From Paenibacillus dokdonensis (GTDB lineage: Bacteria; Bacillota; Bacilli; Paenibacillales; Paenibacillaceae), in NCBI RefSeq assembly GCF_004916975.1, contig NZ_STGQ01000003.1, positions 744,903 through 808,902 of the forward strand: DNA of 64,000 bases. Direction: 5' to 3'. Below, piece after piece: positions 51,633 to 60,285 of the stretch. How positions within the stretch are numbered: the stretch's first letter is position 1; every line of letters starts with the position of its first letter. The notes under the pieces are model-generated. The model was not told the DNA's origin and did not search any database. It saw nothing but the letters and a program-made list of their open reading frames with translations. Made by a program: the position numbers and the translations under genes.

Positions 51633-51997
51633 ATTCCTCTGGTTCCTCCTCAGGTTAGATAGAATGAGCTTAAAATATAGTTGGATAAGTTCGCTAAAAT
51701 AGATTGTGTAAGACTATCCTCACTTCGCATGCGGATTATTCTTCCGATCGCTGTTGTCCTCCGATTTCTCTGATTGAAGTAAGTCATTGTCGAAATCGGA
51801 GGACAAAGGCGAACGCTACGCTTCTTCAGAATAATTCCGCCTGCTCCGTTGAAGTAGAATTACTTCTGCAGTTCATTTTCTGCTTTTTCAGCTTCCGGTT
51901 CCGTACCTGCTTTTTGACGCTTACTAGGCACATTTGAAATATTCCAATCTAAAATGTAGCAACTGATTTACAAATCTCAGAAACCTTACGGTACCCC
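51633..51997. other. 365-bp gap between purC and purS
   Basis: This interval inside the pur operon contains no gene but holds the complex inverted-repeat element at 51731-51840. The rest is A/T-rich without recognised signals. Confidence 0.6.
51731..51840. repeat. 110-nt nested inverted repeat (candidate REP/MITE-like element or structured RNA)
   Basis: Inner perfect 15-bp arms TTGTCCTCCGATTTC (51754-51768) and its complement (51792-51806) enclose a 23-nt loop. Outer arms GCGGATTATTCT (51731-51742) and AGAATAATTCCGC (51828-51840) pair with one bulged base, and pairing continues a few bases outside. No T-run follows on either strand, so it does not look like a terminator. Identity is unknown. 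Confidence 0.7.
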
Positions 51998-52885
51998 TTA
52001 CGCCTTCTCGGTCAATCTGCGGTAGATATCCACGTACCGGCGCGTCGTTTCTTCCACCACTTCCGCGGGAAGCGGAGCCGGCTGGCTGTTCTTGTCCCAT
52101 GACGTAGAAGCCAGATAAGTGCGGACAGGCTCTTTATCCATGCTGTCGATTTCGATATCCAAAGCGTAATTCTCCTTCGCCCAGAAGCGTGAAGAATCAG
52201 GTGTGAAGATTTCATCAATCAGGATCACCCGGCCATCCAGAATACCGAATTCGAACTTGCAGTCAGCTAGAATAATTCCGCGTTCCGCGCAGTAATCCCG
52301 GGCAAAGCCGTACAGCTTAAGGCTTTTCTCCTGAAGCTCTACCGCAAGCTCGTCACCGATCATCGACTTCATTTGTTCCATGGAAATGTCTTCGTCGTGA
52401 CCGACATCGTTTTTCGCGGCAGGTGTGAAGATCGGCTCCGGGAAAGGCTCATTTTTACGGATGCCCTGCGGCAGACGGATTCCATTCACTTCTCCCGAGG
52501 TTTGATACTGTCTCCAGCCGCCCCCGGTGATGTAGCCTCTGACAACGCATTCCATATCGATACGCTGCGCCTTGCGGACCACCATGATCCGGTCCTTCAA
52601 AAGCGCTTTGTCCTTCGCGATATTTCCCAATTGATCCACATCAGTATGAACCACGTGGTTTTCCATCAGCTCGCGGGTCTGTTCGAACCAGAAGGCGCTA
52701 AGCCGGTTCAGAACATTCCCTTTCTCCGGAACAGCCGGGTCCAGCACATAATCAAATGCGGAAATCCGGTCTGTGACGACGATCAGCACATGTTCCCCCA
52801 AATCATACAGCTCACGTACCTTGCCCTTATAAAGCAGCGGCGCATCAACAAGTTCCACAGCAGTGGATACGGCCGGTGATGTCAT
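51998..52885 (-). CDS. purC: SAICAR synthetase
   Basis: This enzyme joins aspartate to CAIR. ATG 52885 is chosen because GGGGAGG lies 6 nt upstream; the frame stays open 13 codons further. The 295-residue protein is the longer, yeast-like form rather than the 240-residue Bacillus form. It has LLYKGKVRELYDLGEHVLIV, VTDRISAFDYVLDPAVPEKG, DMECVVRGYITGGGWRQYQT, LADCKFEFGILDGRVILIDE and EIFTPDSSRFWAKENYAL. It lies 63 bp after purB. Confidence 0.95.
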   Translation of the reverse strand: MTSPAVSTAVELVDAPLLYKGKVRELYDLGEHVLIVVTDRISAFDYVLDPAVPEKGNVLNRLSAFWFEQTRELMENHVVHTDVDQLGNIAKDKALLKDRIMVVRKAQRIDMECVVRGYITGGGWRQYQTSGEVNGIRLPQGIRKNEPFPEPIFTPAAKNDVGHDEDISMEQMKSMIGDELAVELQEKSLKLYGFARDYCAERGIILADCKFEFGILDGRVILIDEIFTPDSSRFWAKENYALDIEIDSMDKEPVRTYLASTSWDKNSQPAPLPAEVVEETTRRYVDIYRRLTEKA

Positions 52886-52948
52886 GTGAATCCTCCCCAC
52901 TTTTTCCTTCATCATTGATCTCATTCACCTGATTAGGCGGATTGAAGA

Positions 52949-54244
52949 TTAAATCAGGCCAAGCTTTTTGAAAATCGTATCTACATGCTTCAGATGCCAT
53001 GAAGGGTTGAATGCATCTTCGATATCTTCCGCGCTCAGCGCTTCCGTAATTTCAGGTGTTGATTCTACGATGTCGCGGAACTGGCGCTGCTCTTCCCAAG
53101 CCTGCATTGCGCGCGGCTGCACCGTATCATACGCCTGCTCGCGGCTGAAGCCCTTGTCGATCAGCTTGGTCATGACGCGTCCGGAGAATGGAACGCCGAA
53201 GGTACGGCCCATGTTGCGCTTCATATTTTCCGGGAACACCGTCAGATTCTTCACGATGTTGCCGAAGCGGTTCAGCATGTAGTTCAGCAGCATGGTTGCA
53301 TCCGGCAGAATAATCCGTTCCACGGAGGAATGCGAAATGTCGCGTTCATGCCAGAGTGCCACGTCTTCGAATGCCGTTACCATATGTCCGCGGATCACGC
53401 GGGAGAGACCGGAGATGTTCTCGCAGCCGATCGGGTTGCGTTTATGCGGCATCGCCGAGGAGCCCTTTTGACCTTTGGCAAAAGCCTCTTCCACCTCGCG
53501 AACCTCACTCTTTTGCAGGGCACGGATTTCAGTCGCGAATTTATCCATCGAAGTTGCAATCAGCGCGAGTGTTGCCATGTATTCGGCATGACGATCACGC
53601 TGCAGCGTTTGTGTAGATATTGGAGCCGGGCTGGTTCCAAGCTTCTTGCATACGAATTCCTCCACAAACGGATCGATATTCGCATAGGTGCCGACAGCGC
53701 CGGAGACTTTTCCGAACTCCACACCTTTGGCTGCATGGCGGAAACGCTCCAGATTACGCTTCATTTCCTCATGCCACAACGCCATTTTCAATCCGAATGT
53801 TGTCGGTTCGGCATGCACACCATGCGTGCGGCCCATCATCGGAGTGTCCTTGTAGGCAATAGCTTTGTCCTTTAAGATTTCGATGAAACGGATCAAATCC
53901 TGTTCAATAATTTCATTCGCCTGGCGCAAAAGATAGCCAAGAGCTGTGTCTACCACGTCGGTGGAAGTCAGGCCATAATGCACCCATTTGCGTTCCTGTC
54001 CAAGGCTTTCGGACACGGTACGGGTAAAGGCAATTACGTCATGACGTGTTTCCTGTTCAATTTCATTAATGCGCTGAATATCAAACGTGGCATTCTCACG
54101 AAGCAGCTTCGTATCTTCCTTCGGAATGACTCCGAGCTCCGCCCATGCTTCACAAGCGCATAATTCTACTTCAAGCCAAGCCTTAAATTTATTCTCCTCG
54201 GTCCAGATGGCCCGCATTTCCGGTCTGCTATAACGTTCGATCAT
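52949..54244 (-). CDS. purB: Adenylosuccinate lyase
   Basis: The 431-residue fumarase-superfamily enzyme acts twice, on SAICAR and on adenylosuccinate. It begins MIERYSRPEMRAIWTEENKF and has VHYGLTSTDVVDTALGYLLR, GRTHGVHAEPTTFGLKMALW and the signature KGSSAMPHKRNPIGCENISG with the catalytic Ser loop. Its ATG lies 3 bp after the purK stop, with the RBS inside purK. Confidence 0.97.
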   Translation of the reverse strand: MIERYSRPEMRAIWTEENKFKAWLEVELCACEAWAELGVIPKEDTKLLRENATFDIQRINEIEQETRHDVIAFTRTVSESLGQERKWVHYGLTSTDVVDTALGYLLRQANEIIEQDLIRFIEILKDKAIAYKDTPMMGRTHGVHAEPTTFGLKMALWHEEMKRNLERFRHAAKGVEFGKVSGAVGTYANIDPFVEEFVCKKLGTSPAPISTQTLQRDRHAEYMATLALIATSMDKFATEIRALQKSEVREVEEAFAKGQKGSSAMPHKRNPIGCENISGLSRVIRGHMVTAFEDVALWHERDISHSSVERIILPDATMLLNYMLNRFGNIVKNLTVFPENMKRNMGRTFGVPFSGRVMTKLIDKGFSREQAYDTVQPRAMQAWEEQRQFRDIVESTPEITEALSAEDIEDAFNPSWHLKHVDTIFKKLGLI

Positions 54245-54247
54245 TGA

Positions 54248-55435
54248 TTATCCTTGCCTCCAAATGTGAGTTTGTTCGATCCAGTCCAGCGCATGCTGAA
54301 CATCTTTGCATAACAGGTTCATATGGCCCATTTTGCGGCCAGTCTTGCTCTCATTCTTTCCATATAAATGAAGCTTAGGCACGGCGCCGTATTCGTTCAA
54401 TGCTTGATCCGGCACGCCTGCCTGCTTCACGACTTCTTCCAAATGCTGTCCGAGCACGTTCACCATAACAACGGGACTGAGAAGCGTGGTATCTCCGAGC
54501 GGCAGATTGCAGATCGCCCGCACATGCTGCTCAAACTGTGAGGTTGCACATGCCTCCATCGTGTAATGTCCGGAATTGTGAGGGCGGGGGGCCACTTCAT
54601 TCACATACAGTCCGCCGTCCTCCGTCACGAACATTTCCACGGCGAGAAGGCCAGCCACGTTCAGGCTTTCCGCCAGCTTTTCTGCCAGCTTCCGCGCTTC
54701 ACGTTGGACGCTTTCCTCTACTCTTGCCGGCACGATGGACAAATGCAGGATGCCGTCCACATGGATATTTTCCGAGACAGGAAAGCTTTTCACTTCACCC
54801 TTCGGGCTTCGTGCAGCAATAACGGAAATTTCCGCTTGGAAAGCGATAAATTTCTCCAGCACCAGCTCTCTCCCAGAAGCCGCAAGTTCCTCGTAAGCTG
54901 CTTCCAGTTCTTCGCTTGTGCGAATGACCGCTTGTCCCTTTCCATCATAACCGCCGGTTGCCGTTTTCAGCACACAGGGTAGACCCAGCTCTTCTGCAGC
55001 CTGGATCAGGCTCGACAAATCCGTAATCTCGCGGTATGGTGCGACGGGTATTCCTGCCGACTCCATTGCCCGTTTCTCCCGCAGTCTGTGCTGAGTTGTG
55101 TAGAGCAGCGTGCTTCCCTGCGGTACGTACGATTCCTTTTCGAGCAGGGCAGCAACATCCGCATCCACATTTTCAAATTCATACGTAATGACATCCGATG
55201 CCAAAGCCAAATTCCGCGCTGCCGCTTCGTCGCTATAAGATGCTTCAATCTGCGGTGTAACCTGCCCGCATGGCGCTCCCGGCGTCGGGTCCAGTGTAAT
55301 GAACCGGTATCCCATTGCCGTTCCAGCCAGCGCCATCATGCGTCCAAGCTGTCCCCCGCCCAAAATACCAATCGTTGCGCCGGGAAGCAGCGTTTTCGTA
55401 TCCATCAGAGGTCTATTCTGCAGTTCTTTACTCAT
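54248..55435 (-). CDS. purK: N5-carboxyaminoimidazole ribonucleotide synthase
   Basis: The 395-residue ATP-grasp enzyme uses ATP and bicarbonate to carboxylate AIR. It has GATIGILGGGQLGRMMALAG near the start, VLKTATGGYDGKGQAVIRTS, LEKFIAFQAEISVIAARSPK and NEVAPRPHNSGHYTMEACAT. The start overlaps the purE end by 4 bp (ATGA), so translation is coupled. Confidence 0.96.
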   Translation of the reverse strand: MSKELQNRPLMDTKTLLPGATIGILGGGQLGRMMALAGTAMGYRFITLDPTPGAPCGQVTPQIEASYSDEAAARNLALASDVITYEFENVDADVAALLEKESYVPQGSTLLYTTQHRLREKRAMESAGIPVAPYREITDLSSLIQAAEELGLPCVLKTATGGYDGKGQAVIRTSEELEAAYEELAASGRELVLEKFIAFQAEISVIAARSPKGEVKSFPVSENIHVDGILHLSIVPARVEESVQREARKLAEKLAESLNVAGLLAVEMFVTEDGGLYVNEVAPRPHNSGHYTMEACATSQFEQHVRAICNLPLGDTTLLSPVVMVNVLGQHLEEVVKQAGVPDQALNEYGAVPKLHLYGKNESKTGRKMGHMNLLCKDVQHALDWIEQTHIWRQG

Positions 55436-55917
55436 AGCGAGTCACTGCTTTCCAGCACTTCATTACGGATATGATCCCGCCGTGCCTGAACCCGGTTTTG
55501 AATGACAGGATCAGAAGTCCCAATGATCTGGGCTGCCAGCAGTCCTGCATTTGTCGCTCCAGCCTGACCGATGGCCACTGTAGCGACTGGAATTCCTCCA
55601 GGCATTTGTACGATCGAAAGCAGGGAATCCAGTCCGTTCAGTGCTTTGGTCTGCACCGGTACGCCGATTACAGGCAGCACCGTTTTGGCGGCAACCATCC
55701 CCGGCAAATGCGCGGCACCGCCCGCACCTGCGATGATGACCTTAATGCCCCGCTGCGCAGCTTCTTCCGCGAAGCTAAACATCAAATCCGGCGTACGATG
55801 CGCGGATACGACCTTTTTCTCATAAGGAATATTCAGTTCATCAAGCACTATGCAAGCGTGCTGCATCGTTTCCCAATCCGATTTGCTGCCCATGATGACA
55901 GCGACCGATGCTGACAT
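55432..55917 (-). CDS. purE: N5-carboxyaminoimidazole ribonucleotide mutase
   Basis: ATG 55917 is chosen for its upstream AGTAGGTAG and because homologues start with a few residues before VAVIMGSKSD. The 161-residue protein has VAVIMGSKSDWETMQHACIV, VVSAHRTPDLMFSFAEEA and IAGAGGAAHLPGMVAAKTVL, the standard class I PurE motifs. It is the first gene of the pur operon and follows the guanine riboswitch. Confidence 0.96.
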   Translation of the reverse strand: MSASVAVIMGSKSDWETMQHACIVLDELNIPYEKKVVSAHRTPDLMFSFAEEAAQRGIKVIIAGAGGAAHLPGMVAAKTVLPVIGVPVQTKALNGLDSLLSIVQMPGGIPVATVAIGQAGATNAGLLAAQIIGTSDPVIQNRVQARRDHIRNEVLESSDSL

Positions 55918-55984
55918 GTTTCTACCTACTTTCATGTGGTTTTTTAGCGATCTGTATTTTTTATCAAAAGCCGAAAATTAGACC

Positions 55985-56030
55985 AAAAAGCCCGGTCCCA
56001 AGAAAATGGTGATTTTCAGGATACCGGACC
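55985..56030 (-). terminator. Riboswitch-controlled terminator before purE
   Basis: On the minus strand CCGGT and ACCGG close a long hairpin with a second paired block (GAAAAT/ATTTTC). Five T follow. It lies between the guanine aptamer and purE and is the expected expression platform. Confidence 0.8.
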
Positions 56031-56128
56031 ATGTCAGGAATACATATACGCTTGGGTGCATCATTGATTGATCACAAAAGACACACACCAAGATCGGAAT
56101 GGCCGTACAGCCTCCCTTGCGGTATTCC

Positions 56129-56195
56129 CTCGTAGTCCGGAAATTTACGGTCTCCGGGTAGAAACTTCCGGGCCTTATTCCCGGCGTTATACGAG
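56129..56195 (-). ncRNA. Guanine riboswitch aptamer
   Basis: The 67-nt minus-strand element begins CTCGTATAACGCCGGGAATA and contains AAGGCCCGGAAGTTTCTACC, then CCGTAAATTTCCGGACTACG and ends AG. P1 (CTCGTA/TACGAG), P2 and P3 with their loop GG/CC contacts match the purine class. The base equivalent to position 74 is C (GGACTACG), which means guanine or hypoxanthine recognition rather than adenine. With the downstream terminator it would shut off the operon when guanine is plentiful. Confidence 0.95.
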
Positions 56196-56261
56196 CATTT
56201 TTTCAATTGTATATGATAGCTGATATTTGAACGCCTCCGTTTAGGAGGACTTACATTTATC

Positions 56262-56336
56262 AGTTTAACAATCCCCTACATCACATGTCAACTCAAACAC
56301 GAACAATTAATAGAATCATAAATTTAATGTTCGTTT
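56262..56336 (-). promoter_or_regulatory. pur operon promoter with two inverted PurR-type boxes
   Basis: A -35 TTGACA (56286-56291) and a -10 TAAACT (56262-56267) are 18 bp apart on the minus strand. Upstream lie two inverted CGAAC cores with A/T-rich flanks: GTTCG at 56329-56333 (AAAAAACGAACATT on the minus strand) and CGAAC at 56300-56304. This is the arrangement of the Bacillus PurBoxes bound by PurR in the absence of PRPP. Confidence 0.8.
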
Positions 56337-56353
56337 TTTGACCTATTCATACC

Positions 56354-56397
56354 TAAAAAGCAAGCCAGTACACCTTCAAACTCCGGCACACTGGCTT
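56354..56397 (-). terminator. Terminator of the usp gene
   Basis: AAGCCAGT (56362-56369) and ACTGGCTT (56390-56397) form an 8-bp stem; GC and five T follow on the minus strand. Confidence 0.75.
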
Positions 56398-56414
56398 ACA
56401 ATTTTAATATTTGA

Positions 56415-56849
56415 TTACTTAATCACAAGAACAGGTATACGGGCATGCTGCACCACGTTGTGGCTGACACTACCAAGCACGAATTCACGAATTCCGCCTA
56501 AACCGCGGCTGCCAATAATAATGACATCCGAGCCTTTTTCCTTGGCATATCTCAAGATGGTTTCTGCGGGAGCTCCCTGGATCATTTCCACGTTGAAGCT
56601 TACGCCCTCGTCCGTCAAGCGCTTTTTCGCTTCGTCAACGGTCTGTTCAGCCAAATCATAAAAATCCTTGTTGACAGACGCCGGAATCGGAGCAAGCCCT
56701 TCACCGATAAAGACACGCGGAAAATCGAATGCATGCAGGACCTGAATGACCGAACCTGGTGCTGCATGAGCCAATTCAATCGCACGGTCAAGAGCCTTAT
56801 TGGAAGCTTTGGAACCATCATAAGCCAGAAGAATTTTGGAGAATAACAT
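56415..56849 (-). CDS. Universal stress protein (UspA family)
   Basis: ATG 56849 follows AAGAGGTGG; the frame is open upstream but unused. The 144-residue protein begins MLFSKILLAYDGSKASNKAL and ends with the ATP-binding signature VIIIGSRGLGGIREFVLGSV followed by SHNVVQHARIPVLVIK (GxxG-9x-GS). It is a single-domain, ATP-binding Usp. Its exact role is unknown. It lies directly upstream of the pur promoter region but ends at its own terminator. Confidence 0.92.
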   Translation of the reverse strand: MLFSKILLAYDGSKASNKALDRAIELAHAAPGSVIQVLHAFDFPRVFIGEGLAPIPASVNKDFYDLAEQTVDEAKKRLTDEGVSFNVEMIQGAPAETILRYAKEKGSDVIIIGSRGLGGIREFVLGSVSHNVVQHARIPVLVIK

Positions 56850-56997
56850 GTGAACCCACCTCTTCTTTCTCTGTTTTGTTGAATTGCCATGTATTAAACG
56901 ATTTAACCTTGAATCCATTCCGTTAATCATAAATACAAATGGAACAGATCCAGCTCAAGATAGAAGAAAATCGATAAAGCCTGTTGTAGTGCAGCTG

Positions 56998-57261
56998 CTA
57001 GCTTAAAAAATAGGCGTACAGAACGGCATTCACAAACAATAGCAGAGGGATGCCAATGCGAAAACTCAGATGGCGCGTCTTATGGCGCTTGCGGTACATC
57101 GCGATCCATACACCAAGCGATCCGCCGATTGCCGCCAGTAAAAAAAGCGTTCTCTCAGGTACGCGGTCGCGCCTGTTCCTTGCTCTTCTTTTATCCTCTG
57201 ACATCACCAGGTAGCCCACTGCATTGATGAAAATAAACCATACCCATAGGGCTGTTCTCAC
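56998..57261 (-). CDS. DUF1294 small membrane protein
   Basis: GTG 57261 is chosen for its RBS GGAGGTGG 7 nt upstream; the reading frame is open further. The 87-residue protein has TALWVWFIFINAVGYLVMSE, then DKRRARNRRDRVPERTLFLL and AAIGGSLGVWIAMYRKRHKT. This is the core of DUF1294, with three hydrophobic segments and a basic loop. Function is unknown. Confidence 0.87.
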   Translation of the reverse strand: MRTALWVWFIFINAVGYLVMSEDKRRARNRRDRVPERTLFLLAAIGGSLGVWIAMYRKRHKTRHLSFRIGIPLLLFVNAVLYAYFLS

Positions 57262-57387
57262 CGGGGAACCACCTCCGTTCAACCTGCCTAGCTTCATTAT
57301 AAATCTGTATCGGGCCGGAAACAATGTCAAAACTCAAAATTATTTCAGTTTCTAAGGTATATCTGAGTGAACCTGGTTTACCTGGCG

Positions 57388-59523
57388 TTATTTATCGTTT
57401 TTCTGCTCCATAGCGGCTTTTAGCAGTTCACCCAAATTAGAGACGGCAGACGATTCCTGGCTGGAATATTGCTGGACAAGCTTACTCGCTTCCTTCTTAT
57501 TCACATGCTTATTGTCCTTATTCATCGTCTCGGTAATTCCGCAGGACAGGCACTGCACATACATGCCAGCCTTGCCTTCCTTCATCTCCATCTTCTTATG
57601 GCACTGCGGACAGCGGCGGTTCGACAGGCGCTTTTCATCGGAGCGACGGTAGCCGCAATCATCACTTGGACAAATCAGCATTTTACCACGCTTGCCCTTC
57701 TTCTCCAAAAGTTTTGTTCCGCATTGCGGGCAGTGGCTGTTGGATACGTTGTGAGGCTTGTAGCCGGCAGAGCTATTTTTTACCCCGGTCACCAGATCCT
57801 TGGACATGCTCCGAATCCCCTGAAGAAAAGGCTCCGGCTGTCCTTGACCGCGGGCGATTTTCTCAAGCTCGGCTTCCCAGCGGGCGGTAAGCTCCGGCGT
57901 ACGCAGTTCGGGCGCAACCAGCTCAATCAGCTGCTTTCCTTTGCCGGTCGGATGCAAAAGATTGCCCTGACGCTCAATCGTATCGGAGTTAATCAGCTTT
58001 TCTATGATATCCGCCCGGGTGGCAGGCGTGCCCAGTCCATGCTTTTCCATTTGCGAGAGCAGGCTTGCTTCGGTGTAACGCTTCGGCGGAAGCGTTCTTC
58101 CTCCTTGAACATGAACACGCTGCACTTTGACGGAGTCTCCCTCATGAAGCTCAGGGAGCAATGAAGAACTGTCATCCGTATCCCCATCATTATCCTCATC
58201 GGAGAGATCATCCGCTTCAGCCCCATAGACCTCGCGCCAGCCTGCGTCCTTGATCGTCGTACCTTTGACATGCAGCTGTTCTCCCTCGACCTGTACAATG
58301 ACGCTCACATTGTCGTAACGTGCAGGAGAATAGAACAGACTGATAAAGCGGCGCACTATCAGATCATACAGCTTGCGCTCCTCCGTATTCAGCTGATTCA
58401 GCAGCACAGTCTCTTCCGTCGGAATGATCGCATGATGGTCACTGACCTTCGAATCATCGACAATCCGTTTGGTTATCGGCAGATTCTTGCGCAGCAGTGG
58501 ACGGGCAAGTGTCGCATAAGGGCCGATGGCCACGCTCTCAAGTCGCTCCTTCAAGGTATGAACCATGTCGGATGTCAAATAACGGCTGTCCGTGCGCGGA
58601 TATGTAACCAGCTTATATTGTTCATACAGACGCTGCAGTACATTGGATGTCTGCTTTGCGGAGAATCCATATTTACGGTTCGCATCTCTCTGAAGCTCTG
58701 TCAGATCATACGCAAGCGGATGCGGCTCGACCTTCTCCGACTTTTTCACCTGCGTAATCTTACCGTACTGGCCCTCCAGCTTCTTCTTCAACGAATCCGT
58801 ATTTTGGCGCTCGAAGATGCGTGCGTCTCCATTTTTACCGCGCCAGTTTGCCGAAAAGCTGCCGAAATCCGCTTTCAGTGTGTCATATTCCTGGGAACGA
58901 AAATTCACGATTTCATTTTCCCTGTCCATAATCATACCAAGCGAAGGCGTCTGTACACGGCCTGCGGACAGCTGGGCACTATACTTGACTGTCAGTGCAC
59001 GCGTTACGTTAAGCCCAATCATCCAGTCTGCTTCGGCCCGGCAGCGTGCCGATTCATATAATCGGTCAAACTGGTTGCCCGGACGCAAAGACGCAAAACC
59101 TTCCTTGATCGCTTTATCTGTCTGAGATGAAATCCATAGGCGCTGAAACGGCTTGTTCCAGTGGGCCATTTTCAAAATCCAGCGTGCCAGGAGTTCCCCT
59201 TCGCGTGCCGCATCCGTCGCTATAATCAGCTTGTTTACATCCTGACGCTTGATCATCTGCTGAACGACTCTGAACTGCTGGCCGGTTTCCCGCAGCGCCT
59301 TCAGCTTCATCGTTGCCGGCAGGATCGGCAGATCCTCAAGATTCCATGTCGCATATTTGTGGTCATAGTCTTCCGGCTCGGCCAGTCCTACCAAATGACC
59401 CAGTGCCCAGGTGACAATATATTGAGGGCCTTCAAAATATCCCTTGTGCTTTTCCCTGCTTCCCATGACCCGCGCAATTTCACGCGCCACGGATGGTTTT
59501 TCAGCTAATACGAGTGATTTCAT
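57388..59523 (-). CDS. topB: DNA topoisomerase III
   Basis: ATG 59523 follows AGGGGAG; the open frame upstream lacks homology. The 711-residue type IA topoisomerase starts MKSLVLAEKPSVAREIARVM with a Toprim domain (IIATDAAREGELLARWILKM). It continues YESARCRAEADWMIGLNVTR, SAQLSAGRVQTPSLGMIMDR and VTYPRTDSRYLTSDMVHT, which carries the catalytic Tyr region. The C-terminus has zinc-ribbon motifs (CPQCGTKL..CPSDDCGY, CPQCHKKM..CLSCG). It resolves single-stranded links during replication and recombination. Confidence 0.95.
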   Translation of the reverse strand: MKSLVLAEKPSVAREIARVMGSREKHKGYFEGPQYIVTWALGHLVGLAEPEDYDHKYATWNLEDLPILPATMKLKALRETGQQFRVVQQMIKRQDVNKLIIATDAAREGELLARWILKMAHWNKPFQRLWISSQTDKAIKEGFASLRPGNQFDRLYESARCRAEADWMIGLNVTRALTVKYSAQLSAGRVQTPSLGMIMDRENEIVNFRSQEYDTLKADFGSFSANWRGKNGDARIFERQNTDSLKKKLEGQYGKITQVKKSEKVEPHPLAYDLTELQRDANRKYGFSAKQTSNVLQRLYEQYKLVTYPRTDSRYLTSDMVHTLKERLESVAIGPYATLARPLLRKNLPITKRIVDDSKVSDHHAIIPTEETVLLNQLNTEERKLYDLIVRRFISLFYSPARYDNVSVIVQVEGEQLHVKGTTIKDAGWREVYGAEADDLSDEDNDGDTDDSSSLLPELHEGDSVKVQRVHVQGGRTLPPKRYTEASLLSQMEKHGLGTPATRADIIEKLINSDTIERQGNLLHPTGKGKQLIELVAPELRTPELTARWEAELEKIARGQGQPEPFLQGIRSMSKDLVTGVKNSSAGYKPHNVSNSHCPQCGTKLLEKKGKRGKMLICPSDDCGYRRSDEKRLSNRRCPQCHKKMEMKEGKAGMYVQCLSCGITETMNKDNKHVNKKEASKLVQQYSSQESSAVSNLGELLKAAMEQKNDK

Positions 59524-59637
59524 AACGCTCCCCTTTCTGAAGATATCAAAATTCAATGAACCCCGAGGAATCCCCATCCTGATATCGCAAGAAAAACCTC
59601 CACTAGATGCGGTCCAGCTTCTGTGAGAGTATGTCGA

Positions 59638-59667
59638 TTGACGTTTTTTTCTCTTGCTTCTATTATA
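59638..59667. promoter_or_regulatory. Opposed promoter-like sequences upstream of topB
   Basis: On the minus strand an extended -10 (TG-G-TATAAT, ending near 59662) could drive topB. On the plus strand TTGACG (59638-59643) and TATTAT (59661-59666) are exactly 17 bp apart but face no recognised gene. The whole gap 59524-59716 otherwise shows nothing. Confidence 0.5.
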
Positions 59668-59716
59668 CCATCCAATGCCCCGCGTCATGAAATGGGCTTT
59701 ATAGCTCTTTAAACAG

Positions 59717-59771
59717 AAAAAACCTTCCAGGCCATAAGTGGATACGAATATCCGCAAACGGCACCAGAAGG
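59717..59771 (-). terminator. Terminator of the 44-residue gene
   Basis: CCTTC..GAAGG arms (59723-59771) close a hairpin containing an inner GGATA-CGAA-TATCC stem. Six T follow on the minus strand. Confidence 0.65.
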
Positions 59772-59841
59772 AACTTTCTATACATCATTGCACTTTAGTA
59801 CTTATATCAAGGGTACAAAGGTACTGCTATTGCTACTATTG

Positions 59842-59976
59842 CTACTCTTGTTTCGAAATCTGATTCAAGCTGGGCGGTACCTTGGCTGCCTTTTCCGGGT
59901 GCAGCGTGATGGCTTCCTCTTTGATGCTGGCTTTATTTTGCTGGTTGTTGATTTTAAACGGTTTATGATGCGGCAC
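59842..59976 (-). CDS. Small hypothetical protein (44 aa)
   Basis: GTG 59976 has AAGGGGGG six nt upstream and opens a 44-residue frame: MPHHKPFKINNQQNKASIKE, then EAITLHPEKAAKVPPSLNQI and SKQE. It is hydrophilic, Lys/Asn/Gln-rich and has no membrane segment. A terminator follows 70 bp downstream, so it looks like an independent small gene. I do not recognise a family. Confidence 0.55.
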   Translation of the reverse strand: MPHHKPFKINNQQNKASIKEEAITLHPEKAAKVPPSLNQISKQE

Positions 59977-60285
59977 GACTATCCCCCCTTTCCGTTATCA
60001 ATCCCCTAATCCGGTTTCTTTATCCCTGTAAAATAGTTCTTAAAGACTATTCATCGGTTAATCATGAAAGCATTACAGGAATTATAGAGAAAAATATAGA
60101 TTATTTTGTCTATTTTTGTTAAGTTAAAATTGGCTAAATAAACCATTGCAGCTTTCAAAATGTTATAAGCTGTATCATTTGAACCATGCGGGGTGAATAA
60201 ACAAGTCATTGTAAATATATAAACCTATAAATTAGGTACTTAGTCGTATGTGAATTATTAACGAGTATATAGGGGGTCCCATGCA
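59977..60285. other. 309-bp intergenic region upstream of the chemoreceptor gene
   Basis: A/T-rich divergent promoter zone. No convincing -35/-10 pair or sigma-D-type promoter could be fixed. It ends with AGGGGG nine nt before the GTG start of the receptor gene. Confidence 0.4.

Noticed and set aside
52265..52280. AGAATAATTCCGC in purC matching an arm of the hairpin at 51731-51840
   Set aside because: In purC it encodes the conserved GIILADC-type segment, so the 13-base match is most likely coincidence.
59788..60009. Plus frame with a run of ten Leu codons
   Set aside because: The Leu run comes from the short TTGCTACTA-type repeat and the frame is antisense to the better-supported 44-residue gene.
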